A DNA stretch of 20,919 bases from Priapulus caudatus (taxonomy: Eukaryota; Priapulida; Priapulimorpha; Priapulimorphida; Priapulidae). Shown here piece after piece: positions 8,621 to 18,828 of this stretch; the stretch's first letter is position 1; the number at the start of each line of letters is the position of its first letter. The position numbers and the translations under genes were made by a program. Location: NCBI RefSeq assembly GCF_000485595.1, contig NW_014577103.1:168358-189276 (forward strand), given 5' to 3'. Below the pieces are notes generated by a model, which was not told the DNA's origin, searched no databases, and saw nothing but the letters and a program-made list of their open reading frames with translations.

Positions 8621-10060
8621 ACTAACCCCAATCCTCCACCGCTAGCTACGGCCCTGGAGACGGCTCTACTGAAGCCACTGTTGTATAATTCACCCCCTGC
8701 CAACAAAGAGACCATTTCCACACGAAACTGTCAAGGATTTAAGGGCAGTTGTGCTCGCTCGATTCGTCTTACGTACGAAACCGCTTCTCGCTTTTCCAAT
8801 AAACTTTTATCGGAATTTCGATTTATATTGTGCGGATTTCGATTCAATCCGCCGTTTCAATTCGTGGGAATAATTCATAGAACGTTCCCAGCTGCCATCA
8901 TTACTGCTCATATAACTACGATTAAGTGTAAGCGGATTTTCATTATTGGTTACGCGCGCGATTTTCTATTCGAGAAGCAGACGAGAACAGAGAAAGCATC
9001 CATTCGTATGCCGCCAAACTTAAATCACATTAGGAAACAATGAGCGAACCAAAGACTACCATGCGACGTGTACTGCAAGTTTACAAAAACGTTGATAGTA
9101 CGTAGAAGACGTTGAGCACGACGTTACCAGTTTGTAGCAGCGTTAGAGCAAACTTGTGGCCTTAATTTGCTGGTAAAAAGTTACATAAAATGGCATATAC
9201 ATAGACGGAGAAAGGAACAGGCGCTAGAAACAAACGATAGATAAAAGAACACGTCACGAGGGAACATCAGAATCAAATAGCAAACACTAATATTCATACG
9301 AATCAAAATAACACCCAACAAAATCACCAACAAACAATACGCATATTACTACACGGAATTTTATAGAAATTGTTACTATGAAAGTCCTGATATGGACAAT
9401 AAATAGATCATTGACTTAAGTTAGCTACACCGATACTCTCTACAATAACAGCAAACATGGAAAGATCACTATTCTAAAAACAATTACGAAATCATTATAG
9501 AAAAGAGAACTAACTACTCACAATATAGGCAATGTAAACACAACTAGATGATAAACAATACATCACAAACAAGACAGATCCACACTCTTACATGCATTTC
9601 GTGCGCATAATTTATAGTTGGTAAGTTGGTTGGCATATTTTATAAAAGGGAATAAAAACTGGTTGTAATTACTCTATTAATTACATCATAGTTTACCCGC
9701 AATAAAAACACTATAACTGCACAAGGCGCAAGCTACGATTTAGTGTTGCAATTAATGTACCGAAATTGGAATTTGTCACACGATACAGAGATGGTAGAAA
9801 CGCGTGTTCAGAATAGGCTAGCAATAATAAACATATATTATCTATCATACATCTATTAACCTCTCTCGTGAATATCCATGGAATCTTCGAAATATTGTAG
9901 AAATGAATAATATACAGTAGATATGCAGTTTATGCAGTAAAAATGCAAATATTTGTGAAATGCAGTTGAATTTCTTTTTAACTTTCCACAGAAAAAAAAA
10001 ATCATTTGTTTTATTGCTACTATTTGCATGTCGTCCTTTATAACAGCGATTACTAATCGT
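8621..10060. other. AT-rich complex intron sequence, no gene recognised
   Basis: About 1.4 kb of mostly AT-rich non-repeat DNA. The + strand frame running out of the 30-bp array stays open to 9043, but beyond 8640 it shows no domain, signal or splice structure. The remainder is rich in stops in all frames. Short A- and T-runs (such as A10 near 9991) are the only simple-sequence features. Confidence 0.55.
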
Positions 10061-10252
10061 TACCGAGTCATCAAACTACAGTTGGGCTCTAATGAAACTA
10101 GAATTGCGTAAATCACACTGTATACTAATTGACTTTTACAACGACTATTATCTCAGCAACGCAAAATGCCACGCGATCTGTACTTCTCCCCTCAGCCTCT
10201 TTACGCAATCCGCTAGCATACATATATCGGAACACTTTGTCTGATTAAATGG
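10061..10252 (+). repeat. Copy 1 of a diverged ~190-bp direct repeat
   Basis: It shares ordered blocks with 10648-10818: (T)ACCGAGT..T.AAACT.CAGTTG at the start, then ATAC..ATTGA.TTTT and CATTAT/CTATTAT, and GCACT(C/T)..GTCTGATTA.ATGG at the end. The copies are substituted and differ by about 20 bp in length. The family is unknown. Confidence 0.55.
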
Positions 10253-10322
10253 CGGAGAATGGTGAGGGGTGGGGGGAAGAATGAGACTGACTCATTCTCT
10301 TACTCTTTCGCTGCCTCTGAAC

Positions 10323-10323
<1 letters not shown>

Positions 10324-10393
<70 letters not shown>

Positions 10394-10600
10394 CGCGGTT
10401 TTGTGGTGTTGCGTTTTGCGTATCGTGATGTATGTATGTTATATGAGTATTATGTATGTCGTGTGTGTTGTGTCTGTCTGCGTCTGCGTGTGGTGTGTGT
10501 GTGTGGTGTGTGTGTGTTGTGTGTTGTGTGTGTGTTTGTGTGTGGTGTGCGTTTGCGTTTGGCGTGTGCGTGTATGTATGTATGTGTGTGTGTGTGGGGA
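10324..10600 (+). repeat. (TG)33 microsatellite followed by degenerate TG/TGTGT tract
   Basis: Positions 10324-10389 are a pure TG run. After a 70-bp break it continues as TGTGTGTTGTGTGGTGTG-type degenerate sequence to about 10600. Cys/Val-rich open frames over it are repeat-encoded. Confidence 0.95.
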
Positions 10601-10647
10601 GAAAGAATGAGGATGTCTTACTCTCTGACTCTTTGTTGACTTTCAGT

Positions 10648-10818
10648 CACCGAGTTCTTAAACTGCAGTTGTGTGAATCAGACCCGAATACCGATTGATT
10701 TTTGAAAAGGACCATTATCGTGGTGACACAAACCGACCCCTTTAGACCTTTGACAATCTCTCAGTTCTTCAGACAATCTGTCAGTAAGTGCTTCCGAGCA
10801 CTCGGTCTGATTATATGG
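10648..10818 (+). repeat. Copy 2 of the diverged ~190-bp direct repeat
   Basis: Partner of 10061-10252 on the other side of the TG tract. Sequences next to each copy (GGGGAAGAATGAGACTG near 10273 and GGGAGAAAGAATGAGGATG near 10597) also match, as do TCTTTCGCTG (10304) and ACTTTCGCTG (10827). The duplicated unit is therefore larger than the two core copies, with the TG run lying inside it. Confidence 0.55.
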
Positions 10819-10898
10819 TATATAACACTTTCGCTGGATGCGAACTTCAGCCGGTGGATGTGAGACGTGTCAAGTGCAGTGAATGAATGGTCTCGAAC

Positions 10899-10953
10899 TT
10901 TGTTTGTTTGTCGTTTGTTTGTTTGTTTGTTTGTTTGTAGTTTGTTTGTTTGT
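10899..10953 (+). repeat. (TTTG)n microsatellite
   Basis: About twelve TTTG units, with CG and AG interruptions at 10911-10912 and 10938-10940. Confidence 0.93.
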
Positions 10954-10957
10954 ATTA

Positions 10958-11040
10958 TAGGTGTAACGATACACTAGGGTCACGATACAAAACGTAGCTC
11001 GATACGTAAGTCATGATATGGTACGTACCGTGATACACAC
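10958..11040 (+). mobile_element. Possible terminal fragment of a hAT-type DNA transposon
   Basis: TAGGTGTAACGATACACTAG followed by repeated (T/C)ACGATAC, CTCGATACG and GGTACGTACCGTGATAC blocks resembles the 'GGTGTAACGATAC' terminal region with internal subrepeats of many non-autonomous hAT elements. That family likeness is from general knowledge, not a search. No matching inverted terminus (GTATCGTTACACC) was found downstream, so only one end is present. The TTTG microsatellite abuts it. Confidence 0.35.
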
Positions 11041-12554
11041 ACGGAAAGAGAGAGATTTTGTAAATTGTATGCCAATAATAAATTTTCCATAACGTGAATT
11101 TACACGTTCACGATGCCAAATTATTTAACAATTTTGGTCTCTCGGCGTTTTGACGCATGCAAACTTAACACGCAGGACTTAGCAGGGGTTCCACGGTGTA
11201 ATGTGCTGTGAACAACGCTTTGCTTGTCATTATCCCCTTCAATTTTTTTAATGAATACTCAATTTATTAATTAAATTCGTTAATTGCTTCAAACCTAATT
11301 TATAAGTCGTCGCCGATCGTTTGCGTCATGGGAGATAAAAAATTTAATTTCGAATAAAATCCCTATTACGTCCAGTCGATGGCACCCTCTCCCTTAAAAC
11401 TCAAAGTGCAATTTCTCATCCTCATATCTCGGTTACTATATATCATAAATCAATCTCTATCTCGACAGTGCAGCCTCTTTTTGCTACTAAAAACTCTTTA
11501 AGCGAGCAGGGAAGATGATGTAGGATGAATATAATTAGGGTAAATGAAATTCTGAAGCCGAATTCGAAATTTTCAGCAAAAAAGTTAGAAACTCAAAAGT
11601 TGCCGTGAGCGTGCACACTGAATAGGTTTGATAACATATCCAGGAAGGATACCTCAAAACTCCAATAGGAATGGATCAATTAGGATAAACTTTTCCTAAA
11701 GCTGATCTCCTAACTCGCAGCAGATTTCGGTTAAAAATGCCTGCCGCTCCGACACTGCATGCTTGCACATTTACTGGTTTAGAAAACGTATCGGAATGGT
11801 CTTCGCTTACTGGCTCTGCTAATAATATATGATTCCACGCTAAAATGCAGCACCCATCTGCATCGAATGACAATGCTGTTAATTCAACTGAATATGCTAA
11901 TTAACTACATTCAATATAGTATATGTTCAAACTGCATGTTCCCTCTATGAAATGAATACACGAATTACTAATTACTTCTTTTATTTAGTATAGTATGTGT
12001 TTCAGTTGTTCCCTCTAACCAGGTCAAGATGGTGTATAACTCACTGTATATTACATAAAGATACAATATAATTCACCTCTAAACAAATGCAGGTAGAAAT
12101 GCAACACTGTTGCCTTACCGACTACAGTGTTTCTCGGTAAATTCGCACGTGGTAATTGCTGGCCTAGTGATCAATTATTCAACATGCGAGGCGCAACAAT
12201 TTTGTTAACCATACATTCGTACACGACGCGCCTTCACCCAAACCTCGTAGATAGATTTTAACAAATATGCTTGAGCTGTCGTTAGATTATCATTTCAAGA
12301 AAGCTAACTGAAGCTATATAGTATAGCGATTGTCACCACGACATTAAACCCACGTACGTAGTATAACCAATTGGATATATGGATATATGGTTGGTTGGTT
12401 ATCTTAATTCTGCCAATATATAGTCCGCGGGCCTGTTATCAGAACCAAAATTAGGCTTAACATTCGCCATATAATAACTTTAGACTGTTGACAGATCGAT
12501 GGTAAAGTTACGAGTTTCTCATACATAGTGTATAGAGGTCCGGTCTACGAGGAA
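11041..12554. other. AT-rich complex intron sequence, no gene recognised
   Basis: About 1.5 kb of AT-rich non-tandem DNA. The longest open frame is 65 codons on the minus strand (11676-11873), with no recognisable domain and no flanking pair of splice signals I trust. A short duplicated GGATATAT and GGTTGGTTGG patch lies near 12373-12400. Confidence 0.55.
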
Positions 12555-12720
12555 ATGTTAATGTTCATGTTAAGATTAAAGTTCATGCTAAGATTAATGT
12601 TCATGCTAAGATTAATGTTCATGCTAATATTAATGTTCATGCTAAGATTAACGTTAATGTTATATATTGTTAAGATTAATGTTCATGCTAAGATTAATTT
12701 TAATCCTAAGATTAATTTTG
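12555..12720 (+). repeat. 18-bp array ATGTTCATGCTAAGATTA
   Basis: About nine copies of ATGTTCATGCTAAGATTA with substitutions (GTTAAG, TAATATTA, TTTTAATCC) and one short disrupted stretch (12651-12668). Because 18 is a multiple of three, the + frame reads MFMLRL repeatedly; I do not call it a gene. Confidence 0.9.
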
Positions 12721-12831
12721 TTTCTGACAACGGGCTCCGGATTTATTTCACCAAATACCAAATACTTTTAACATAAATTTCAATTTCGGTTTTGAGGTAC
12801 TCGTACCTATTGTCTAACAAATAACCCAATT

Positions 12832-12884
12832 ATTGTTATTGTGTATTGTTATTATTATTATTATTATTATTGTTATTGTTATTA
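12832..12884 (+). repeat. (TTA)n/(TTATTG)n microsatellite
   Basis: TTATTG hexamers flank a pure TTA run of about eight units. It directly abuts the 36-bp array. Confidence 0.92.
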
Positions 12885-15800
12885 GAAGCTCTCTGAACTC
12901 GTAATGATAATTCTTCTTCATTTTCTCTGAATCATCACAATCTGCGGACGCGGGAAGAACATAGCTTCATAACTCATAATGATAACGGGAAGAATAGGCT
13001 TCATAATACGTATGATACAAGGGAAGAAATTAGCTCTCGTGATCCGTATAATAACGGAAAGAACATAGCTCTCTGAAGCTGGTAATAGATAAGGGAAGAC
13101 ATAGCTCTCTGAATTGCGTATGATACGGGAAGAACATAGCTTCTGACCTGTATGATAAGGGGAAGAAAATAGTCTCGTGAACTCGTAATGATAACGGGAA
13201 GAAAATAGCTCTTGAAATCGTAATGATAGGGAAGAATAGGGCTCTTCTGATACGTAAATGATAACGGAAGAACATAGGACTCTCTACTGCGTATGATATA
13301 CGGGTAAGAACTATAGCTTCTCTGACTCGTAATATAAGCGGGAAGAACATAGTGTCTCTGAAACTCGTATGATAACGGGAAGAAATTTGTTCATAATCGT
13401 ATAATAAAGGGAAGAACATAGTCTGCTGACTGCGTAATAATACGGGAAGAACATAGGCTGCTTGAACTCAGTAATGATAACGGGAAGAACATAGCTGGTC
13501 TGAACTCGTAATGGATAACGGAAGAAGCATAGCTTGCTGAATCGTATGATAAGGGAAGAATAGGCGTCTCTGAACTCGTAATGATAACGGGAAGAACATA
13601 GCTCTCTGAACTCGTAATGATAACGGGAAGAACATAGCTCTCTGAACTCGTAATGATAACGGGAAGAACATAGCTTCCTGAACTCGTAATGATAGAACGG
13701 GAAGTAAATGCTATCTGAACTTCGTATAATAACGGGAAGAATAGCTTTTCTGACTCGTTATATGATAAGGGAAGAACATAGTTCATATCGTAATAATAAC
13801 GGGAAACATAGCTCTGCTGAACTGAAGTAATAATAACGGGAAGAACATAGCTTGACGTGACTCGTAAGTGAATAAGGAAGAACATAGCTTCATGACTGTA
13901 TAATAAGGGAAGAACTAGCTTCTGAACTCGTCATGATTAAGGGAAGAAATACTCTCTGATGCATCGTAATGATAACGGGGATAGAAATAGTCTCTGAACC
14001 TGAGTAATTGATAAGGAAGAAATAGTGGTCTGAATGCGTATGATAAGGGAAGAAGCATAGCTCTCTGAACTCGTAAATGATGAAGGGAAGAACATGCTCT
14101 GCTGAACTGTAATGATAAGGGAGTAACATAGCTCTCTGAACTCGTATGAGTAGGGAAGAAGCATAAGCTCTGTGAACTGGAGTAATAATAAAGGGAAGAA
14201 CATAGCTGCTTGATAGCTGCGTAATGATAACGGGAAAGAAATAGCTTCATAACTCTGTAATAATACAGGGAAGAACATAAGCTCTGCTGAACTGCGATAT
14301 AATAACGGAGAACATGCTCTCTGAACTCGCTAAGATAGGAGAAAGAACATAGCTTCATAATGTAATAAATACGGAAGAACATGCTATCTGACTTCGTATG
14401 ATAACGGATAAACATTAGTCTCTGAGCTCGTATTATAACGGGAAGAACATAGCTGCTCTAACTCGTAATGATAACGGGAAGAACATAGCTCTCTGAACTC
14501 GTAAATGATAACGGGAAGAACATAGGCTCTCTGAAACTCGTTAATGATAACGGGAAGAACATAGCTCTCTGAACTCGTATGATAAAAGGGAAGAAGCTAG
14601 GCTCTGTGATGCGTATGATTAACGGGAAGAAGATGGCTTCTGAACTCGTAATGATAACGGGAAGAACATAGCTCTCTGAACTCGTAATGATAGGGAAGAA
14701 CATAGCTCTCTGAACTGTATGATAAGGGCAAGAAGCATTAGGGCTTGTCTGATCGTAATGATAACTGGGATAGAGACATAGCTCTCTGAATCATAATGAT
14801 AACGGGAAGAACATAGCTCGCTGAACTCGTAAATGAAACGGGAAGAACATAGCTCTCTGAACTCGTAATGATAACGGGAAGAACATAGCTTCATAAACTC
14901 GTAATGATAACGGAGAAATAGGATTCAAACTGCGTAATAATAACGTAAGAACATAGCTCTCTGAACTGTATGATAACGGAAGAACATAGCTCTCTTGAAC
15001 TGTAATGATAACGGGAAGAAGCATATAGGCTCTCTGACTAGTATGTATAAGCGGGAAGAACATAGCTCCTGAAGTCGTATGATAAGCGAAGAACATTAGT
15101 ATCTGATCATCGTATGATAAGGGAAGAACATAGTTATAATAGTAATAATAGGGGAAAGACATAGCTGCTCTGACTCGTATGCTAAGGAGAAATAGCTCTC
15201 TGACTATAATGATAACGAAGCAACATAGTTCTAAACTGCATAATGAAACGGGAAGAGATAGCTCTCGTGATGCGGGTAATGATTAAAGGGAAGAACTAGC
15301 GTTCTACTGCGTAATGATAAACGACGAAGAAAATAGCTCTTGACTCGTAATGATTAAGCGGGAAGAAGGATGCCTCTTGACTCGTAATATAAAGGGAAGA
15401 AACATAGGCTTCGTCGAACTCGTAATGATAACGGGAAGAACATAGCTCTCTGAATCGTATGATAAGCGGGAAGAACATAGAGCTCTCTGAACTCGTAATG
15501 ATAACGGGAAGAACATAGCTTCTGACTCGTAATTGATAACAGGGAAGAACATAGGGTCTCTGAACTCGTATGATAAAGGAAGAACATAGCTGCTTGAACT
15601 CGTAAATGATAGGTGAAGACATAGGCTCTCTGAACTGCTATGGAATCAACGAGAAGAACATAGCTACTTCTGACTCGTATGATAACGGAAGAACATGGCT
15701 CATAAAATGATGTATGATAAGGTAAGAACATAGCTTTCTGAACTCGCTATGATAAGGGAAGAACATAGGCTCTCTGACTGTATATATAACGGGAGAAAAT

Positions 15801-15985
15801 TCAGCTCTCTGATAGTATGATACGAAGAACATAGGCTATCTGAAGCTCGTAATGATACGGGAAGAACATAGCTCTCTGAACTGTATGATAACGGGTAAAA
15901 CATGCTGCTCTGACTCGTAATGATCAACGGGAGAATGCTGCTCTGAATCGTAATGATAACGGGAAGAACATAGCTTTGCTGACTC
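12884..15985 (+). repeat. 3.1-kb 36-bp minisatellite (GAACATAGCTCTCTG...)
   Basis: About 85 copies of a 36-bp unit that starts GAACATAGCTCTCTGAACTC and ends AATGATAACGGGAA. Exact units occur in small runs, for example 13571-13672, 14465-14515, 15420-15455 and 15480-15520. Between them most units lack or gain one or a few bases. The left edge (12886-12950) is a truly diverged unit with an inserted TTCTTCTTCATT stretch, and the right edge ends at GACTCGTTAAG. A faint further match (ACTCGTAATATTAG, GACGGGAAGCA) is seen at 16150-16200. In minus frames the unit reads as a 12-residue repeat (MFFPLSLRVQRA), a consequence of 36 being divisible by three. Confidence 0.95.
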
Positions 15986-16636
15986 GTTAAGTAACAGAAT
16001 CAGAGTGCAGAGGACTATAATGAAGACACGAGTTTGACGTCGATCAACTCGCTAGATCGCCACTGCGAACAGCAGCAAAGAGTGTATTAATGTCATCGTT
16101 TACTATAGATGATGGCAGCAAGTTCTAATAAGGAATTACGGACCTCGCAACTCGTAATATTAGTCTTCAAAGTCGAGGGACTTTATGAAGACGGGAAGCA
16201 AATAAACTACATTCGAATGGGTCCTTTGAGATGAGAGCAATGACGCGGAAACAATGGTCAGAGCCAGACGAGATGGCTTCACCAAGCAAGATGCGACACT
16301 GATTATATATACGAGACCGTGACGAACCTTGTAGATATATATTATATAGTATATATATATACATATGGGTTTGGTACAGAGAAAACGGACCAGGAAGATC
16401 GAGACCAGTGGAGATCGACGGGAATATTCCTGTGTGAGAAGAAACGCGTACAGTAGGCTGCGGTTGTGTTTGAAAATCAATAGGGCTGTACTTTCGTAGC
16501 GGGCTCAGAAATGCAGATTCATTCACTTCGCTGGCATTCCTTTCACTGGATTGTTCGACAGTGTAATGTTATAGCCGCTCTCACTAGAGAAACTCGCGAA
16601 CGTATATTTATATTGTCGCACCGCATGCAGAGGAAG
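15986..16636. other. Complex intron sequence with small TA tract, no gene recognised
   Basis: About 650 bp between the 36-bp array and the GA tract. It includes a broken TA tract at 16334-16365. Two overlapping minus frames (106 and 119 codons, 16160-16526) cover it but conflict in register, cross the TA tract and show no domain. Confidence 0.5.
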
Positions 16637-16754
16637 AAAGGGAGAGAGAGATAGAGGGGAGAGAGAGGGGAGAGAGGGAGAGAGGGGAGAGAGAGGGGAG
16701 AGAGAGAAGGGGAGAAAAAGAGAATAAAAAAAAAAAAACAAAGAGGGAAAAAGA

Positions 16755-16798
<44 letters not shown>

Positions 16799-16867
16799 TG
16801 AGGGAGATGAGAGAGGGAGTAGAGAGAGAGAGGAGAGAGAGAGCAGAAGAGAGAGAGAGAAGGAGAA

Positions 16868-16932
<65 letters not shown>

Positions 16933-16987
16933 GGGAGAGAGAGAGGGAGAAAGGAGAGAGAAAGAGAAAGGAAGAGAGAGAGGGAGG

Positions 16988-17023
<36 letters not shown>

Positions 17024-17070
17024 AAGTGAAGGGAGAGAGAGAGGGAGAGAGAGAGAGAGAGAGAGAAGAG

Positions 17071-17106
<36 letters not shown>

Positions 17107-17203
17107 AGGTTGAGGGAGAGAGAGAGGGAAAGAGAGGAGAGAAAAGAGAGAGAGAGAGCGAGAGAGAAGAGAGAGAGAGAGAGAGAGAAGAGGGAGAGAA
17201 AGA

Positions 17204-17234
<31 letters not shown>

Positions 17235-17373
17235 AGAGACGAGAGACGAGAGCAGAGAAAGAAGACGAGAGAGAGAGAGAGCGAGAGAAAGAGAGAGAGA
17301 GGGGGAGGAGAGAGAGGGAGATAGAGAGAGAGAGAGAGAGAGGGTGAGAGAGGAGAGATGAGAGAGACGAGAG

Positions 17374-17424
<51 letters not shown>

Positions 17425-17432
17425 GAGAGAGT
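16637..17432 (+). repeat. 800-bp polypurine (GA)n tract
   Basis: Nearly uninterrupted purine on the + strand: GA dinucleotides with GGGA and GAAAGA variants, and an A12 run at 16727-16738. Pure GA runs lie at 16873-16928 and 17376-17420. On the minus strand the inferred intron transcript would carry 800 nt of CU repeat. Minus-frame Ser/Leu and + frame Arg/Glu open frames are repeat-encoded. Confidence 0.96.
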
Positions 17433-18344
17433 GTGGGTGGGAGAGCGTCCCTTGTTGGCAATTGGTTAATTGGTTGCATTAGCTTGACTATTTTCCAGAG
17501 GGGGGGGGGGATTTGACAATTGCCGACACAAATTCTTGGTTTACGAGCAAATTGCCAACAAAAACGAACGACAAAATGGATAGCACTAAACTAGCGCGCG
17601 CTCTTTACATTTTTGTGCATCGAATCGAAAATGGACTTGTGTAATTAGGCAAGGGAAATCGCTGACGAGCTTTGATGGTTTTGAAGTTTTACACAGTGCA
17701 TTACGACGAGATCCGGTGGCATTTCTAGAATTTTGTCAGAGGAAACGTCTGGGGTAGTTTAATGCGTAAAACCGCAACACAGAATTTGAGTGCCTGATTA
17801 GCTTGATAACTATAAAATTGTGTAGAAAACCTACAGTGGCTCACATTTGCATTTCCGGAACATCTCTGAAAAGTGGTGAATTTACTCATCACAGCAATTG
17901 CCCTTTTATTTGTATAATTTCTTGAATGTTTTGGCGGATTGTTAAAGATAGGGTGTTAAAACTAAAGTAAAGATAACTGCTATTTATTCTTCACAGTAAC
18001 TTCAAAAACGAGCCTCGGACTTGGATGGAGGCTGGCATCTTATGAACTGTGATTAATGAACGTGGTTACTGATATTGATCAGTCGAAATATAAAGTCGAC
18101 AAAAATACAAGTCCATTACATGAAGCCCCACAACTGTAGCATTATTCAACATTACTTGTTTATACGTAATATTCCCATGCACTATTTTACATTTTATGTA
18201 TTAGTTTGTACGCATATTAACATTATACACGTTATAATAATAGTTACACTTCTCTTCACAGCACACATTTCAGGGGAAGAACACCGACCTAACACAGATC
18301 AGGAGTGAATAATGACAAATTGGTCATTTACTCACCCCTGCACA
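17433..18344. other. Complex intron sequence, no gene recognised
   Basis: About 900 bp without tandem structure. A 12-bp inverted repeat, TTGTTGGCAATT at 17452-17463 and AATTGCCAACAA at 17550-17561, brackets a 110-bp segment containing a G11 run. The part after 18075 is AT-rich with a short + frame (77 codons) lacking any recognisable domain. Confidence 0.5.
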
Positions 18345-18486
18345 TATGCAACGACATATGCAACAACATATGCAATGACATATGCAACGACATATGCAAC
18401 GACATATGCAACGACATATTATATAACGACATATGCAACGACATATTATATAACGACATATGCAACGACATATACAACGACATATG
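18345..18486 (+). repeat. 12-bp array ACATATGCAACG with a 15-bp variant
   Basis: About eleven units, mostly ACATATGCAACG. Twice the unit becomes ACATATTATATAACG (18413-18427, 18440-18454), which keeps the triplet register. Both strands stay open as a result. Confidence 0.92.
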
Positions 18487-18576
18487 AACGACGCCCAACA
18501 ACATGCGCATACGTAAGTAACATTACATGCGTTCGTTCACAGACCACATACCATAGAAATAATACTAGGTAGATTA

Positions 18577-18762
18577 CCGTATTTACTCGTGATTAACTAA
18601 CATTCGTGTACAACTCGCACCCCATATTTTGCCTTGAAAAGGTGATACAATCATTGGTACAATAACAAGATTTCTCGGCCTCGTGTATAAGTCGAACCTG
18701 TGATTTTTTTTTTATTGAAGTTGTGTACAAAAAAAGTACGAGTTATACACGAGTAAATACGG
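18577..18762. mobile_element. 186-bp MITE with 15-bp perfect terminal inverted repeats
   Basis: The left end CCGTATTTACTCGTG (18577-18591) is the exact reverse complement of the right end CACGAGTAAATACGG (18748-18762). Both ends are flanked by TA (18575-18576 and 18763-18764), the target duplication typical of Tc1/mariner-like elements. Inside, a CGTGTATAAGTCGAACC-like motif recurs near 18605 and 18682, and in inverted form at the right end. There is no transposase frame, so the element is non-autonomous. It lies 65 bp inside the intron from the signal-peptide exon donor. Superfamily is inferred from target site only. Confidence 0.85.
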
Positions 18763-18828
18763 TATGTCTTTCTAGATGATCTCCATAACTTCTATGCTGT
18801 GAACACAGAACAACGATACGAGACCTAC

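Larger units (their letters stand above)
7123..18828 (-). other. Inferred 11.7-kb intron between signal-peptide and CUB exons
   Basis: The interval runs from a GTAGGT donor (18828-18823) to a CGCAG acceptor (AG at 7124-7123), both on the minus strand. Joining across it restores one glycine codon (G|GC) and keeps the frame. It is filled with tandem repeats (30-bp, 18-bp, 36-bp, 12-bp, TG, TTTG, GA, TA) and a MITE. I found no convincing extra exon inside, but a short one could be missed, so the direct joining of the two exons is an inference. Confidence 0.55.

Noticed and set aside
7985-9043. Long + strand open frame (352 codons) with TPTLTLPLIP repeats, and overlapping Asn/Pro and Arg/Val-Gly frames
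   Set aside because: They come from a 30-bp unit that is a multiple of three and lacks stops in several frames on both strands. No start context, domain or splice support is seen outside the array.
11676-11873. Minus-strand 65-codon frame inside the intron, considered as a cassette exon
   Set aside because: No similarity that I recognise, and no pair of splice sites preserving phase 1 at both ends was seen.
13030-15927. Many minus-strand frames with MFFPLSLRVQRA or SSRYHYEFREL repeats
   Set aside because: They are translations of the 36-bp minisatellite, broken by indels into overlapping pieces.
12884-15985. The 36-bp array as a CRISPR-like repeat-spacer structure
   Set aside because: Units are contiguous with no unique spacers, and the context is a eukaryotic intron.
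16523-17479. 318-codon minus-strand Ser/Leu-rich frame
   Set aside because: It is the translation of the 800-bp CT/GA tract and contains no non-repeat domain.
17452-17561. 12-bp inverted repeat TTGTTGGCAATT...AATTGCCAACAA as a possible 110-bp MITE
   Set aside because: No clear target duplication outside the arms, and the left arm directly abuts the GA tract; evidence is too thin to call an element.
17832-17880. TACAGTGGCTCACATTTG, similar in wording to Tc1-like transposon ends
   Set aside because: No inverted partner (TGAGCCACTGTA) or transposase frame was found, and the match is too short to separate from chance.
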